A stretch of 64,000 nt of DNA from Rhodospirillaceae bacterium (lineage in GTDB: Bacteria > Pseudomonadota > Alphaproteobacteria > DSM-16000 > Inquilinaceae), in the NCBI GenBank assembly GCA_020638595.1, contig JACKIG010000009.1, positions 124,001-188,000 of the forward strand. The letters run 5' to 3'. The notes beneath the pieces are model-generated. The model was given only the letters and a program-made list of their open reading frames with translations, was not told where the DNA came from and searched no databases. The translations under genes were made by a program, and so were the position numbers. Positions 1 to 8,859 of the stretch are shown here, in pieces. Positions within the stretch are counted from its first letter, which is position 1; each line of letters opens with the position of its first letter.

Positions 1-1250
1 GGCAGGTTCTTCGTCACGGGGCCGAAGGGGTGGGCCAGGAACTCCGGCAGGGCTGCGGCGATGATAGCGGTGAAGACCAGCATGGTGGCAACCTGCAACC
101 ATGCCGCCAGGCGCCTGCGGCGCCGCACCAGCAGGCCCGCCCCCAACAGCATGTCCCAGGCCGAAGCGGCATAGAGCGCCGCCGTCGCCCACCAGCCGGT
201 CAGCCCGACCCGGTCCAGCAGCGCCAGGCTGTCCGCCCGCGGATAGATCCACAGCGAGATGACGGCCGTCGCGATCCAGAACGCCGCCAGCGCCAGCACC
301 AGCGCCCAGCGCCACGACAGGGCGGCAAACCCGGCCCGCTCCACCGCCGTCGCCGGCCGGAAGGCCAGCGCCGTGTCCAACGTCACCGGCCGGCGGCCGA
401 GCCATCGTTCCACGTCGCCCGTCCCGTCGGTGTTGCCCCGCCGCAGCATCGACAGCGCGGCCCGGTCGAAGGGCTGGCCGGGGATGTGGTCGCCGATGGC
501 GGCCGCCAGCGACCACCAGCGCGGCCCCAGCGGCACCGACAGATGCCGGCCGCCGCCGCTCCACCGGCCGGCCAGGTCGATCAGGCGGTGGAACGGCATG
601 GCCTCGGGCCCGACGGCGTCGACCACCTCGCGCCGTGCCCGCGGGTCGACCAGAAGCACGGCGGCCAGGTCCGCCAGGTCGTCGATATGGATCGGCTGCA
701 CCGGCCAGCCTTCGGTGCCGGCGGTGAAGCGCAGCGGCAGCCGTCCCAGCCGGGCCAGAAGGGTGGTGGTGGCCCCGCCCCGGCCGACGACGATGGACGG
801 CCGCAGGATCACCCAGGCGGGATCGCCGGCGTCCGGATCGAACCCGCGCAGGTGCTGGTCGGCGGCCCGCTTGCTGAGGTGATAGGCGCTGGCCGCGCCG
901 TCGTCGGCGCCCAACGCGGAGATCTGCACGACCTTGGCCACGCCGGCGGCGCGCGCCCCGTCGAACAGGGCGGCCGGCCCGGTATGGTGAAGCTGGGCGA
1001 AGCGGCGGTGGCGCGTCTGCTGGAACAGGCCGACGGCGTTCACCACTGCGTCGACACCCTGCAGCCGGCGTTTCCAGATGCCGGCACTGTCGTGGGCGAG
1101 ATCGCAGAAGATCGGCTGCGGCCCCTGGCCCGTCACCCCGCCGCGTCGCACCCGCCGGATGGCCGGCACCACCTCGTGCCCGGCTTCGGCCAGGCGGCGC
1201 CAGATCGCCCGGCCGATGAAGCCGTCGGCCCCGACGATCGCGATCCGCAT
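1..1250 (-). CDS. NAD(P)-binding SDR/epimerase-like protein with C-terminal DoxX-like membrane tail (3' end cut by window)
   Basis: The protein opens with a Rossmann nucleotide-binding motif (MRIAIVGADGFIG), followed by an atypical/extended SDR body (LVDPRARREVVDAVGPEAM region) of the NDUFA9/NmrA-like type. From about residue 310 it turns into hydrophobic segments (ALSWRWALVLALAAFWIATA, then WWATAALYAASAWDMLLGAG) that resemble the DoxX-like domain fused to some SDR proteins. The frame stays open to base 1, so the C-terminus is missing. Start: ATG at 1250 places the Rossmann strand at the N-terminus; an in-frame ATG at 1283 would add 11 residues and cannot be excluded. Function in family terms: a predicted membrane-anchored oxidoreductase or epimerase; substrate unknown. 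It is divergent from the two-component system to its right. Confidence 0.85.
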   Translation of the reverse strand, partial: MRIAIVGADGFIGRAIWRRLAEAGHEVVPAIRRVRRGGVTGQGPQPIFCDLAHDSAGIWKRRLQGVDAVVNAVGLFQQTRHRRFAQLHHTGPAALFDGARAAGVAKVVQISALGADDGAASAYHLSKRAADQHLRGFDPDAGDPAWVILRPSIVVGRGGATTTLLARLGRLPLRFTAGTEGWPVQPIHIDDLADLAAVLLVDPRARREVVDAVGPEAMPFHRLIDLAGRWSGGGRHLSVPLGPRWWSLAAAIGDHIPGQPFDRAALSMLRRGNTDGTGDVERWLGRRPVTLDTALAFRPATAVERAGFAALSWRWALVLALAAFWIATAVISLWIYPRADSLALLDRVGLTGWWATAALYAASAWDMLLGAGLLVRRRRRLAAWLQVATMLVFTAIIAAALPEFLAHPFGPVTKNL

Positions 1251-1437
1251 GCGCCGCGGCTGCGTGCCAGGGTCCTGGACCATGGCCTTGGGTCGGGTAT
1301 CGGGCATTGCGCTGGCATCCACCGCGTTTCGTGCGCACCTGCCGCCGATGGTTTGCAGATGCCGTGCCAGTGACGGTGCCGCGCGCGCCTCCGCGGACTC
1401 CGGCGCCCGCCGGCGGGCCGGGCTGACCGGGGACCTC

Positions 1438-1478
1438 CACGCCGTGGAGGGGTGCTGACGTGAACCCTCCACGGCGTG
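1438..1478. promoter_or_regulatory. 14-bp perfect inverted repeat upstream of the kinase gene
   Basis: CACGCCGTGGAGGG (1438-1451) is repeated as its exact reverse complement at 1465-1478, with a 13-base spacer. It ends 29 bases before the kinase ATG at 1508 and lies in the divergent gap (1251-1507). It could be an operator for autoregulation by the two-component system, or a hairpin in the kinase mRNA leader. The symmetry is directly visible; the role is inferred. The rest of the gap shows nothing I can name. Confidence 0.5.
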
Positions 1479-1507
1479 TAGGGTGGATCGGGCAAGCGGA
1501 GGGTCCG

Positions 1508-3319
1508 ATGATCGACGGCGCGCTCGTCATGGCGATCGCCATTGCCGCCGTGCTCGGCTGGGTCCTGGTCCGCCGCGCCCACGGCGATGCGGAGCCGGCG
1601 AGCCTCGGCCGGTTCCTGATCGGCGTGGCGCTGGGGGTCGCCGGGCTGGCGCTGGCGCAACATCCGCAGGCGCGATGGCTGGGCGAGCTGCTGATGCTCA
1701 CGGCCCCGGCGACGGCGGCCGCCCTCTTGGACCTGATCGAGGTCATTCGCGCGGATGGGCGGCGGCCGGCGCGCGGGGCCATCCGTACCGCCGCCCATGC
1801 GGCCGCAGTGCTGGCGGCAACGGCGGGCCTGGCCCGGCTGGCACTTGTCCCCTGGGCGGAAACGCAGTACGGGCCGCCGGCGTCGGGCTGGCCGGTGATC
1901 CTGGCAACCGGCGCGATCGCCAGCGTGGCATTCGCCCGGCTTGCCGGCCACGCCGCGGCGGCCGCGGGGGAACAGCGGCGGCGGGCGCTGCTGCTGCTGG
2001 CGGCCTGCCTTGTGGGGCTGGCGACCTGCGGCGGCACGGTCACGTCGCTGGTGGGGCTGCGCCCCGTGCCGCAGACGCTGGTGCTGATGCCGGCCTTCCT
2101 GCTGCTGCTGGTCTACGGCGTGCTGCGATACGGCGTCGGATCGCGCGATCCGTGGGTGCGCCGCTTCGTCGCCGTGGCGGTGCTGGCGCTGGCCACCACG
2201 GCGGCGGCGGCCGGGCTGGCCGTCATCGGGCTGGCGGTGCTGGGCACGGCCGGCAGCGGCGGCGACTGGCCGGCCCTGGTGGTGGCCGTGCTGTCGGCGA
2301 CGGCCGTGGCGGCGCTGGCCGGCAGCCGCATCGAACGGGCTCTGTTCCCGGGCGCCGTCGTCGACGAGGCGCGGCTGGCGGCATGGCGCGAGCGCCTGAC
2401 GGCCGCGGCGGACCGCGAGGCCCTGTCCGGCATGGCCGGCGAAATCCTGAAGCAGGCGCTCGGCACCGCGGTCCCCCTCGTCATGGCGCCGGCGGTGCCG
2501 CCGGCCGGTCCGGCCGTGGTCCTGCACCGCCGGGGGCGTGCCTGGACGCCGCATCTGCAGGGCTGGCAGGCCGCCCCCGCCGGCCACCGCCACACGGCCC
2601 TGATCGTCGGCGAGCTGGCGACGGAGGCGGCCGCCGCGCTGGATCGCCTGGCGGAGGCCGAGGCCGCCGCGGAGGAGCGTGCGCGCACCGCCCATCTGGC
2701 GGAACTGGGATTGCTGACGGCGACCGTGGCCCACGACCTGCGCAACCCCATGAACACGCTGGCGATGGCGGCCGCCGCCTGCGATGCGCAGACGCGGGCG
2801 GAGATCCGCCAGCAGCTGGGGCGGATGGAGGCGCTGGTCGCCGACCTGCTGGACTATGCCGCGGCCTGGCGGGTGGAGGCCGAGCCGGTGGCCCTGGCCG
2901 AGGCGATCGTGCCGACCGGCCGCGTCCCCGTCGACTGCCGGATCCCGGCCGGCCTGTCCGTCCGCGCCGATCCGCGTGGGCTGGCCCGCGTCTTCGCCAA
3001 CCTGCTGGCCAATGCCGATGCGGCCGTCAGGCGGGCCGGCGGCGACGGCCGCATCGCGGTGGCGGCCGAACGGGCCGCCGACGGCAGCCTGCTGGTGCAT
3101 ATCCGCGACCAGGGGGACGGCGTGCCGGCGGTTCTGCGCGGGCGGCTGTTCCAGCCCTTTGCCAGCCGCGACCGGCAGGGCACCGGCCTGGGCCTGGCCA
3201 TCGCCGCGCGCATCATGCAGGCCCATGGCGGTGCCATCCGCCTGACCGACGATCCGGGATGGGCGACGACCATGACACTGGTATTCCCCGGGTATCGCGT
3301 GATCGGAGACACCCCATGA
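1508..3319 (+). CDS. Multi-pass membrane sensor histidine kinase
   Basis: About 603 residues. Roughly the first 270 residues are strongly hydrophobic with seven or eight candidate membrane segments; a soluble linker follows, then a HisKA dimerisation helix with the phosphoacceptor His409 in TVAHDLRNPMN, and a HATPase_c domain with an N box (ANLLANADAA), G1 (DQGDGVP) and G2 (GTGLGLAIA). The kinase should autophosphorylate and pass phosphate to the regulator encoded next door. Start: ATG at 1508 has GGAGGG seven bases upstream; an in-frame GTG at 1460 would extend the protein but falls inside an inverted repeat. Its stop overlaps the regulator start by 4 bases (ATGA), so the pair is translationally coupled. 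The layout recalls PrsK, but I see no clear GAF domain and no exosortase genes nearby. Confidence 0.9.
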   Translation: MIDGALVMAIAIAAVLGWVLVRRAHGDAEPASLGRFLIGVALGVAGLALAQHPQARWLGELLMLTAPATAAALLDLIEVIRADGRRPARGAIRTAAHAAAVLAATAGLARLALVPWAETQYGPPASGWPVILATGAIASVAFARLAGHAAAAAGEQRRRALLLLAACLVGLATCGGTVTSLVGLRPVPQTLVLMPAFLLLLVYGVLRYGVGSRDPWVRRFVAVAVLALATTAAAAGLAVIGLAVLGTAGSGGDWPALVVAVLSATAVAALAGSRIERALFPGAVVDEARLAAWRERLTAAADREALSGMAGEILKQALGTAVPLVMAPAVPPAGPAVVLHRRGRAWTPHLQGWQAAPAGHRHTALIVGELATEAAAALDRLAEAEAAAEERARTAHLAELGLLTATVAHDLRNPMNTLAMAAAACDAQTRAEIRQQLGRMEALVADLLDYAAAWRVEAEPVALAEAIVPTGRVPVDCRIPAGLSVRADPRGLARVFANLLANADAAVRRAGGDGRIAVAAERAADGSLLVHIRDQGDGVPAVLRGRLFQPFASRDRQGTGLGLAIAARIMQAHGGAIRLTDDPGWATTMTLVFPGYRVIGDTP

Positions 3320-4707
3320 TCGGCCGGCTGCTGATTGTCGACGACGAACCCGCCTTTCTGCGGCTGGCGGCCCGTGCCCTGGAGACGGCGGGCCACCGGG
3401 TGGAAACCGCCGCCGATCGCGACGCCGGTGCCGCCCGCTTCGCCGCAGGCGGCATCGACCTGGTCGTCCTTGACCTGGCGATGCCGCCGGACATGGATGC
3501 CGAGGCCGGTCTCGGCCACATCGCGCGCTTCCCCGGCGTGCCGGTGATCGTGCTGACCGGCCATGCCGCCCACGCCCTGGCGTTGCAGGCGGTGGACGCG
3601 GGCGCGTGGGACTTCCTCGGCAAGCCCATCGAGCCGGAGCTGCTGGACTTCGCCGTGCGGCGGGCGCTGGAGCGCACGGCCCTCTTGCGCGAGCTGGCGG
3701 GCCTGCGCCGGCGGGTGGCGCGCGATGCCACCGGCCTGGTCGGCGACTCCCCCGCGATGCAGGCGCTGCGCGACCTGATCGCCCGCATCGCCCCGACGGA
3801 TGTCCCGGTGCTGGTGCTCGGCCCCAGTGGCAGCGGCAAGGAGGTCGCGGCCCGCGCCCTGCACGCGCTCAGCCGGCGCGCCGATGGCCCCTTCGTGCCG
3901 ATCAACTGCAGCGCCATCCCGGCCCATCTCCTGGAAAGCGAGCTGTTCGGCCACCTGAAGGGCAGCTTCACCGGTGCCGACCGCGACCGCGCCGGCCTGG
4001 TGGCGACGGCCGCCGGCGGCACCCTGTTCCTGGACGAGATCGGCGACATGGCCGTGGAGATGCAGGCCAAGCTGCTGCGCTTTCTCGAGGATGGCCGCTT
4101 TCTGCCGGTGGGGGGGCGTACGCCCCTGTACGCCGACATACGGGTGGTTGCCGCCACCAATGCCGACCTGGACGCGCGCATCGCCGCGGGTCGCTTCCGC
4201 GAGGACCTGTACTATCGCCTGCGCGGCATGGCGCTGACGATGCCGCCGCTGGCCGACCGGCCGGAAGACATCCCCGCCCTGGCCCGCCACCTGCTGGCGC
4301 GCGCCTGTCCCGACCGGCCGCCGGCGCTGGCGCCCGAAGCCCTGGCCTGGCTTGCCGCCCGCCCCTGGCCCGGCAACATCCGCGAGCTGCGCGCGGTCGT
4401 CACCACGGCCGCCGCCCTGGCCCCGCCGCGCGGCGACGGACGGGGGGACATCACCGTGGCCGACCTGCGGCTTGCCGCCGGCGGTGCGGACGGCCCTGCC
4501 GGTCCGGGCGGGCCGGACAGCCTGGCCGGCCAGGTCGCGGCCTTCGAACGGCGGCTCATTCATGCGGCGCTGGACGCCTGCGGCCACAACCTGACCCATG
4601 CCGCCGCACGGCTCGGCCTTTCGCGCATGGGCCTGCTGAACAAGATGGACCGCTACGGCCTGCCCAGGCCGCGCTCCCGCCCGGCACACCCGGACGAAAT
4701 GCGCTAG
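3316..4707 (+). CDS. NtrC-family sigma-54-dependent response regulator
   Basis: 463 residues in three parts. The receiver has acidic pocket D9/D10, phosphoacceptor D53, T80 and K102. The AAA+ domain has Walker A GPSGSGKE at 168-175, the sigma-54 contact loop at 216-221, Walker B GGTLFLDEIGDM at about 235-246 and the R-finger region REDLYYRL. A Fis-type HTH lies at the C-terminus (LTHAAARLGLSRMGLL). Phosphorylated by the upstream kinase, it should activate promoters read by RpoN holoenzyme. The contact loop reads GSFTGA where the canonical sequence is GAFTGA; an Ala-to-Ser change here is a known natural variation but touches the sigma-54 interface. No target is obvious; the next gene lies 71 bases downstream on the same strand and could be one, although I see no clear -24/-12 element before it. 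Confidence 0.93.
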   Translation: MIGRLLIVDDEPAFLRLAARALETAGHRVETAADRDAGAARFAAGGIDLVVLDLAMPPDMDAEAGLGHIARFPGVPVIVLTGHAAHALALQAVDAGAWDFLGKPIEPELLDFAVRRALERTALLRELAGLRRRVARDATGLVGDSPAMQALRDLIARIAPTDVPVLVLGPSGSGKEVAARALHALSRRADGPFVPINCSAIPAHLLESELFGHLKGSFTGADRDRAGLVATAAGGTLFLDEIGDMAVEMQAKLLRFLEDGRFLPVGGRTPLYADIRVVAATNADLDARIAAGRFREDLYYRLRGMALTMPPLADRPEDIPALARHLLARACPDRPPALAPEALAWLAARPWPGNIRELRAVVTTAAALAPPRGDGRGDITVADLRLAAGGADGPAGPGGPDSLAGQVAAFERRLIHAALDACGHNLTHAAARLGLSRMGLLNKMDRYGLPRPRSRPAHPDEMR

Positions 4708-4778
4708 TCTGTGCGGGCATCCCTGCCCCTGGGCGTGGCAGGGATGCTGCCAATGCCAGGGATTGACGGAATGCGGCG

Positions 4779-5789
4779 ATGATCGAAGTGGTCGGCTGCC
4801 ACGCGGAAGGCGAAGTCGGCGACGTCATCGTCGGCGGGGTCGATGTGCCGCCGGGCGACACCGTGTGGGCGCAGTCGCGCTGGATCGCCCGGGACGGGGC
4901 GCTGCGCGACCTGCTTCTGCACGAGCCGCGCGGCGGCGTGCACCGGCACGTCAACCTGCTGGTGCCGCCGAAGCACGCGCAAGCTGCGGCCGCCTTCATC
5001 ATCATGGAGCCGGTGCACACGCCACCCATGTCCGGGTCCAACGCCATCTGCGTGGCGACGGTGCTGCTGGAAACCGGCCGCGTGGCGATGGTCGAGCCGG
5101 AAACGCGCTTCCTGCTGGAAGCGCCCGGCGGGCTGGTGGAGGTCGCCGCTGCCTGTCGCGACGGCAAGGCCCTGGCCATCACGCTGCGCAACGTGCCGTC
5201 CTTCGCCGACCGGCTGGACGCGCCGGTGGAGGTCGCGGGGCTGGGGACATTGACGGTCGACGTCGCCTATGGCGGCGACAGCTTCGTCATCGTCGATGCG
5301 GCGGCCCTGGGCTTCGCGCTGACGGCAGACGAGGCGCGCGAGCTTGCGCGCGCGGGGGTCGCGATCACCGCCGCCGCCAACCGCCAGGTCGGCTTCCGCC
5401 ACCCCGACAACCCGGACTGGGCGCATATCTCGTTCTGCCTGTTCACGACGACGGGGCCGGATGTGGACGGCGCGCCGGCCGGGCGCAACACCTGTGCCAT
5501 CGATCCGGGCAAGATCGACCGATCGCCCACCGGCACCGGCGTGTCCGCCCGCATGGCGGTGTTGCACGCCCGTGGGCGGATGGGGGTGGGCGACCGGTTC
5601 GAAGCGACGTCCATCATCGGGTCGCGCATGACCGGGCGGATCGCAGCGGAAACCACCGTTGCCGGCCGCCCCGCCATCGTGCCGACCGTCACCGGACGGG
5701 CCTGGATCACCGGGCGCCATGCCTATGCCGTCGATCCGTCCGACCCCTGGCCCCGCGGCTACCGGGTCGCCGATACCTGGCCGGCCTAG
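4779..5789 (+). CDS. Proline racemase superfamily protein (trans-3-hydroxy-L-proline dehydratase / hydroxyproline epimerase type)
   Basis: 336 residues, normal for the superfamily. The family uses two facing residues to move the C-alpha proton of proline or hydroxyproline. Here the first site reads MSGSN with Ser85 in place of the usual Cys (MCGH), and the second reads DRSPTGTG with Thr251 in place of Cys. Known pairs are Cys/Cys in racemases and 4-hydroxyproline epimerases and Cys/Thr in trans-3-hydroxyproline dehydratases; Ser/Cys also occurs. A Thr at the second site argues for dehydration rather than racemisation; Ser at the first site makes the exact reaction uncertain. The usual hydroxyproline pathway partners (FAD oxidase, deaminase, aldehyde dehydrogenase) are not adjacent. 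ATG at 4779 gives the standard family N-terminus. Confidence 0.85.
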   Translation: MIEVVGCHAEGEVGDVIVGGVDVPPGDTVWAQSRWIARDGALRDLLLHEPRGGVHRHVNLLVPPKHAQAAAAFIIMEPVHTPPMSGSNAICVATVLLETGRVAMVEPETRFLLEAPGGLVEVAAACRDGKALAITLRNVPSFADRLDAPVEVAGLGTLTVDVAYGGDSFVIVDAAALGFALTADEARELARAGVAITAAANRQVGFRHPDNPDWAHISFCLFTTTGPDVDGAPAGRNTCAIDPGKIDRSPTGTGVSARMAVLHARGRMGVGDRFEATSIIGSRMTGRIAAETTVAGRPAIVPTVTGRAWITGRHAYAVDPSDPWPRGYRVADTWPA

Positions 5790-5835
5790 GGCCTGATGCG
5801 AAAATGTCGGTTCGACATCTTCGCTGAATCGATCT

Positions 5836-6528
5836 CTACGGCAGCATTCCCATCCGCCGCGTCGACCCGGCGTGCCGCCAGCGGTCGTCGGCCGGCTCCA
5901 CCACCAGTGCGGCCAGCCCGCGCTGGATGCCCGGGCGCGCATCGACGGTGTCGAACCAGCGCTTCACGTTGGGGAAGCTGTCCATGGCCAGCCCCTGGCG
6001 GTCGATGCTGCGCGTCCAGGGGAAGGTGGCGATATCCGCGATGGAGAAGAAATCCCCGGCCAGGAATTCCGAATCCTTCAGGCGATAGTCCATCGCCCCG
6101 TACAGCCGCTCGGCCGCGCCGGCGAAATGGTCGATCGCGTAATCGAAGCGCTCGGGCGCGTACATGCGGAAATGGTGGCCCTGCAGGAACATCGGGCCGA
6201 TGGCGGATGTCTGAAACATCAGCCATTGCAGGGTGTTGTACTTTTCCGGATGGGTCTGCGGCCACAGCCGCCCGGTCTTTTCCGCCAGATAGGTCAGGAT
6301 GGCGCCGGTGGCGAACACCGTATAGGGCCGGCCGTCCGGCCCTTCGGGATCGACGATGGCGGAGGCTTCGGTATCCGGACTGATCCGCTCGTATTCCGGG
6401 TTCAGCGTGCCGTCGTCCGACCGTTCGATGCGGTGGATGGCATAGGGCAGCTCCAGCTCCTCCAGCAGGATCGCCACCTTCTGTCCGTTCGGCGTCGGCC
6501 AGGCAAACAGCGTGATCGGGGCGGTCAT
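5836..6528 (-). CDS. Glutathione S-transferase family protein, nu-class-like (YfcG/YghU type)
   Basis: 230 residues. The N-terminal thioredoxin-like domain begins TLFAWPTPNGQKVAILLEE; TPNG at the active-site turn is typical of nu-class enzymes, which act on disulfides and peroxides with bound glutathione rather than through a catalytic Tyr or Cys. The C-terminal half is all-alpha with the conserved AGDFFSIADIATFPW segment. Start: ATG at 6528, preceded by TTGGAGG at good distance; a longer open frame upstream lacks such support. It is cytosolic and transcribed alone, convergent with the proline-racemase-like gene. Confidence 0.9.
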   Translation of the reverse strand: MTAPITLFAWPTPNGQKVAILLEELELPYAIHRIERSDDGTLNPEYERISPDTEASAIVDPEGPDGRPYTVFATGAILTYLAEKTGRLWPQTHPEKYNTLQWLMFQTSAIGPMFLQGHHFRMYAPERFDYAIDHFAGAAERLYGAMDYRLKDSEFLAGDFFSIADIATFPWTRSIDRQGLAMDSFPNVKRWFDTVDARPGIQRGLAALVVEPADDRWRHAGSTRRMGMLP

Positions 6529-6676
6529 CGAGTCCTCCAATGCCGTCGGGCAGGACAGTCTAGCGCACCCGCGCAGTGGAACGAAGCCGCCGTCATCCCT
6601 GCGGTCGCAGGCCGCGCATGCGACATGGCATGTCCCTGTGGCCACCGGCAAATGAAATGCATGGCCATTCCATGGC

Positions 6677-6706
6677 TTGACTGTGGCCGATTAGGATCGT
6701 TAGAAA
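6677..6706 (+). promoter_or_regulatory. Possible sigma-70-type promoter for the M23 peptidase gene
   Basis: TTGACT at 6677-6682 is followed after 17-18 bases by TTAGAA/TAGAAA (6700-6706). The -35 is good, the -10 weak. It is the most AT-rich part of the 240-bp gap between the divergent GST and peptidase genes. The gap also holds the short palindrome GACATGGCATGTC (6622-6634), a possible regulator site. This is a prediction from base pattern only. Confidence 0.3.
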
Positions 6707-6768
6707 CCGTTAACCATTGCCGACCTACGGTGGTGGGCGTTCAACAAAGCTACTCTCGCGGGGCCCCC

Positions 6769-7380
6769 ATGCCATTGCCGACGATGCGAGTCTCCGCCCT
6801 CATCCTGGTTGTCGTCACTTTGGGGGCGTGCGCATCGCCGGCACCGCGCGGCGCGGTCAGAACCCACAGCGGGGCGGCGGCCCCGCTCGCCAATGCCTGC
6901 GGTGCCGCGGGCGTGGCCGACGGCGACCTGATTGCGGCCCTGATCACCGCCGAAGACGCCGCCTATGCCTATCCCGTGCGATCGGCGCCCGTCAGTTCGC
7001 CCTTCGGCCCGCGCTGGGGCCGGATGCACAGCGGCGTCGATTTCGATGCCGACTACGGGGCGGAGGTCTACGCGGCCCGCGGCGGTGTCGTCAGCTTCCT
7101 CGGCCGCCGCGGCGGCTATGGCCGGATGGTCGAGATCAGCCATGCCGATGGCGCGACCACCCGCTATGCGCATCTCAGCGCGTTCGGCGCCGGGCTGGCG
7201 GAAGGCGACAGGGTCGGTGTCGGCCAGATGATCGGCAATGTCGGGGCATCCGGCCGCGCCTTCGGCGCCCACCTGCATTTCGAGATCCGGGTGGCCGGCG
7301 AAGCCATCGACCCGCTGCCCCAGCTGACCGATTCGCCGACGCCGTGCCGCGAGGTCTACGTCTCCGCCCGGCCGGAATAG
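6769..7380 (+). CDS. M23 (LytM-type) peptidase, predicted lipoprotein
   Basis: 203 residues. The N-terminus is a lipoprotein signal ending in the lipobox LGAC, so the mature protein should be membrane-anchored by its Cys. The peptidase domain keeps all zinc ligands and the catalytic His: His87 and Asp91 in MHSGVDFD, and His168 and His170 in HLHFE. Proteins of this type cut peptide cross-bridges in murein or act in envelope remodelling. A second in-frame ATG at 6784 gives the tighter signal MRVSALILVVV and may be the real start. It is a single gene; cbpA follows 176 bases later. Confidence 0.9.
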   Translation: MPLPTMRVSALILVVVTLGACASPAPRGAVRTHSGAAAPLANACGAAGVADGDLIAALITAEDAAYAYPVRSAPVSSPFGPRWGRMHSGVDFDADYGAEVYAARGGVVSFLGRRGGYGRMVEISHADGATTRYAHLSAFGAGLAEGDRVGVGQMIGNVGASGRAFGAHLHFEIRVAGEAIDPLPQLTDSPTPCREVYVSARPE

Positions 7381-7556
7381 GGCGGCCGGCGTCCGCCGGG
7401 GGCTGACGGCCGTTTTTCCGGCACCCGTGCCGGCCGTCGGGTTTGCAGTTCGCCACAACCCTGCCTACATCTGCCTTGGACCCGCGTTGACGGGCAATCC
7501 GGCGGTGCCGCCCATGCAGGCCGCCGGGACGCCGCTGAAGAAGGGTGCAGACGAAC

Positions 7557-8474
7557 ATGGCGACGGATCCGTACGAGATCCTGGGCGTCGGCCGGAAAGC
7601 CTCGCAGGACGACATCCGCAAGGCCTACCGCAAGCTGGCAAAGGCGCATCATCCCGACCTGAACCCCGGCAACCAGGGTGCGGCCGACCGGTTCAAGGAG
7701 GTCACGGCCGCCTATGACCTGCTGAGCGACGCCGACAAGCGCGCCCGGTTCGACCGGGGCGAGATCGACGCCAGCGGTGCCGAACGGCCGCAACACCAGT
7801 TCTATCGCGATTTCGCCGAAACCCCGGGCGGCTTCCGCTATCGCGCCACCACCGGCGCCGGCGATGCCGCGGCGGGCGATTTCGGCGACATCTTCTCGGA
7901 GATTTTCGGCGGCTTCGGCGGACGGCGTGCGGGTGGGCGAAGCCAGGGGGCGGATGCCCGCTATGGGCTGGAGGTCGACTTCCTGGACGCCGTCAACGGC
8001 GCGCGCCGGCGCATCACCCTGCCCGACGGCCAGGTGCTGGACGTCACGGTTCCGGCCGGTGTCGACGACGGCCAGGTGCTGCGGCTGAAGGGCAAGGGTG
8101 CGCCCGGCCCCGGCGGCGGGCCGCCGGGCGATGCGCTGATCGAGGTGCGCGTCAAACCCCATCCGCAGTTCCAGCGGCAGGGCGACGATATCGCGGTGGA
8201 GGTGCCCGTCGCCCTGCACGAAGCGGTGCTGGGTGCGAAGATCGAGGTGCCGACGCCGACGGGCCGCGTGACCATGACGATCCCCGCGGGGGCCAGCAGC
8301 GGCCAGGTCCTGCGCCTGAAGGGCAAGGGGATCGCCAATACGATGACCGGGCGAACGGGCGACCAGCTCGTGACCCTGAAGCTGGTGATGCCGAAGACGA
8401 TCGACGCGGATCTGAAGGGCTTCATGCGCCAATGGGGCGAGGCCCACGCCTATGATCCGCGGCGGACCAGCTGA
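7557..8474 (+). CDS. cbpA: J-domain co-chaperone CbpA (curved DNA-binding protein / DnaJ-like)
   Basis: 305 residues. The J domain spans residues 1-70 (DPYEILGVGRKAS through AYRKLAKAHHPDLNP, with HPD intact) and should stimulate DnaK ATPase. A Gly/Phe-rich linker follows (IFSEIFGGFGGR), then two substrate-binding beta domains with the paired VPAGVDDGQVLRLKGKG and IPAGASSGQVLRLKGKG motifs. There are no zinc-finger cysteines, which separates CbpA from DnaJ. ATG at 7557 (MATDPYEI) matches the family start; a GTG 12 bases earlier has no room for a ribosome site. It is followed 11 bases later by cbpM, its known partner. Confidence 0.93.
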   Translation: MATDPYEILGVGRKASQDDIRKAYRKLAKAHHPDLNPGNQGAADRFKEVTAAYDLLSDADKRARFDRGEIDASGAERPQHQFYRDFAETPGGFRYRATTGAGDAAAGDFGDIFSEIFGGFGGRRAGGRSQGADARYGLEVDFLDAVNGARRRITLPDGQVLDVTVPAGVDDGQVLRLKGKGAPGPGGGPPGDALIEVRVKPHPQFQRQGDDIAVEVPVALHEAVLGAKIEVPTPTGRVTMTIPAGASSGQVLRLKGKGIANTMTGRTGDQLVTLKLVMPKTIDADLKGFMRQWGEAHAYDPRRTS

Positions 8475-8485
8475 GGACGGGCGCC

Positions 8486-8821
8486 ATGCTGAACGAATAC
8501 GATCTGATCCGGCGCGTACGGCGCCTGTCCCTGGACCAGCTGCGCCTGTGGATCGACGACGGCTGGCTACGCCCCGACCCGCAGGCGACGCAGGTGGCCT
8601 TCACCGAGGTCGATGTGGCGCGGGCCGAGCTGATCTGCCACTTGCGCCTCGACCTCGATGTCAACGACGAGGCGATGCCGGTGGTCCTGTCGCTGCTGGA
8701 CCAGCTGTACAGCACGCGCCACCAGCTGCGCATCGCCGCCGAAGCCATCGGCCATTTGCCGGCCGATGCGCGCGACCGCCTGGTGGCGGAGCTGAGGCGC
8801 CGGCTGACCACGGACCACTGA
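8486..8821 (+). CDS. cbpM: Chaperone modulator CbpM
   Basis: 111 residues with a MerR-like fold: NEYDLIRRVRRLSLDQLRLWIDDGWLRP is the HTH-like segment, and a long helix (VVLSLLDQLYSTRHQLRI) follows. CbpM binds the J domain of CbpA and blocks both its DNA binding and co-chaperone function. Placement directly after cbpA in the same operon supports the call. Confidence 0.9.
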   Translation: MLNEYDLIRRVRRLSLDQLRLWIDDGWLRPDPQATQVAFTEVDVARAELICHLRLDLDVNDEAMPVVLSLLDQLYSTRHQLRIAAEAIGHLPADARDRLVAELRRRLTTDH

Positions 8822-8859
8822 CACCGGGGGGCCGCGGCGCCGCCGACGCAGGGCGGAAC

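Noticed and set aside
1508..4707. PrsK-PrsR of an exosortase/PEP-CTERM system
   Set aside because: Architecture is similar, but no GAF domain, exosortase or PEP-CTERM genes are visible.
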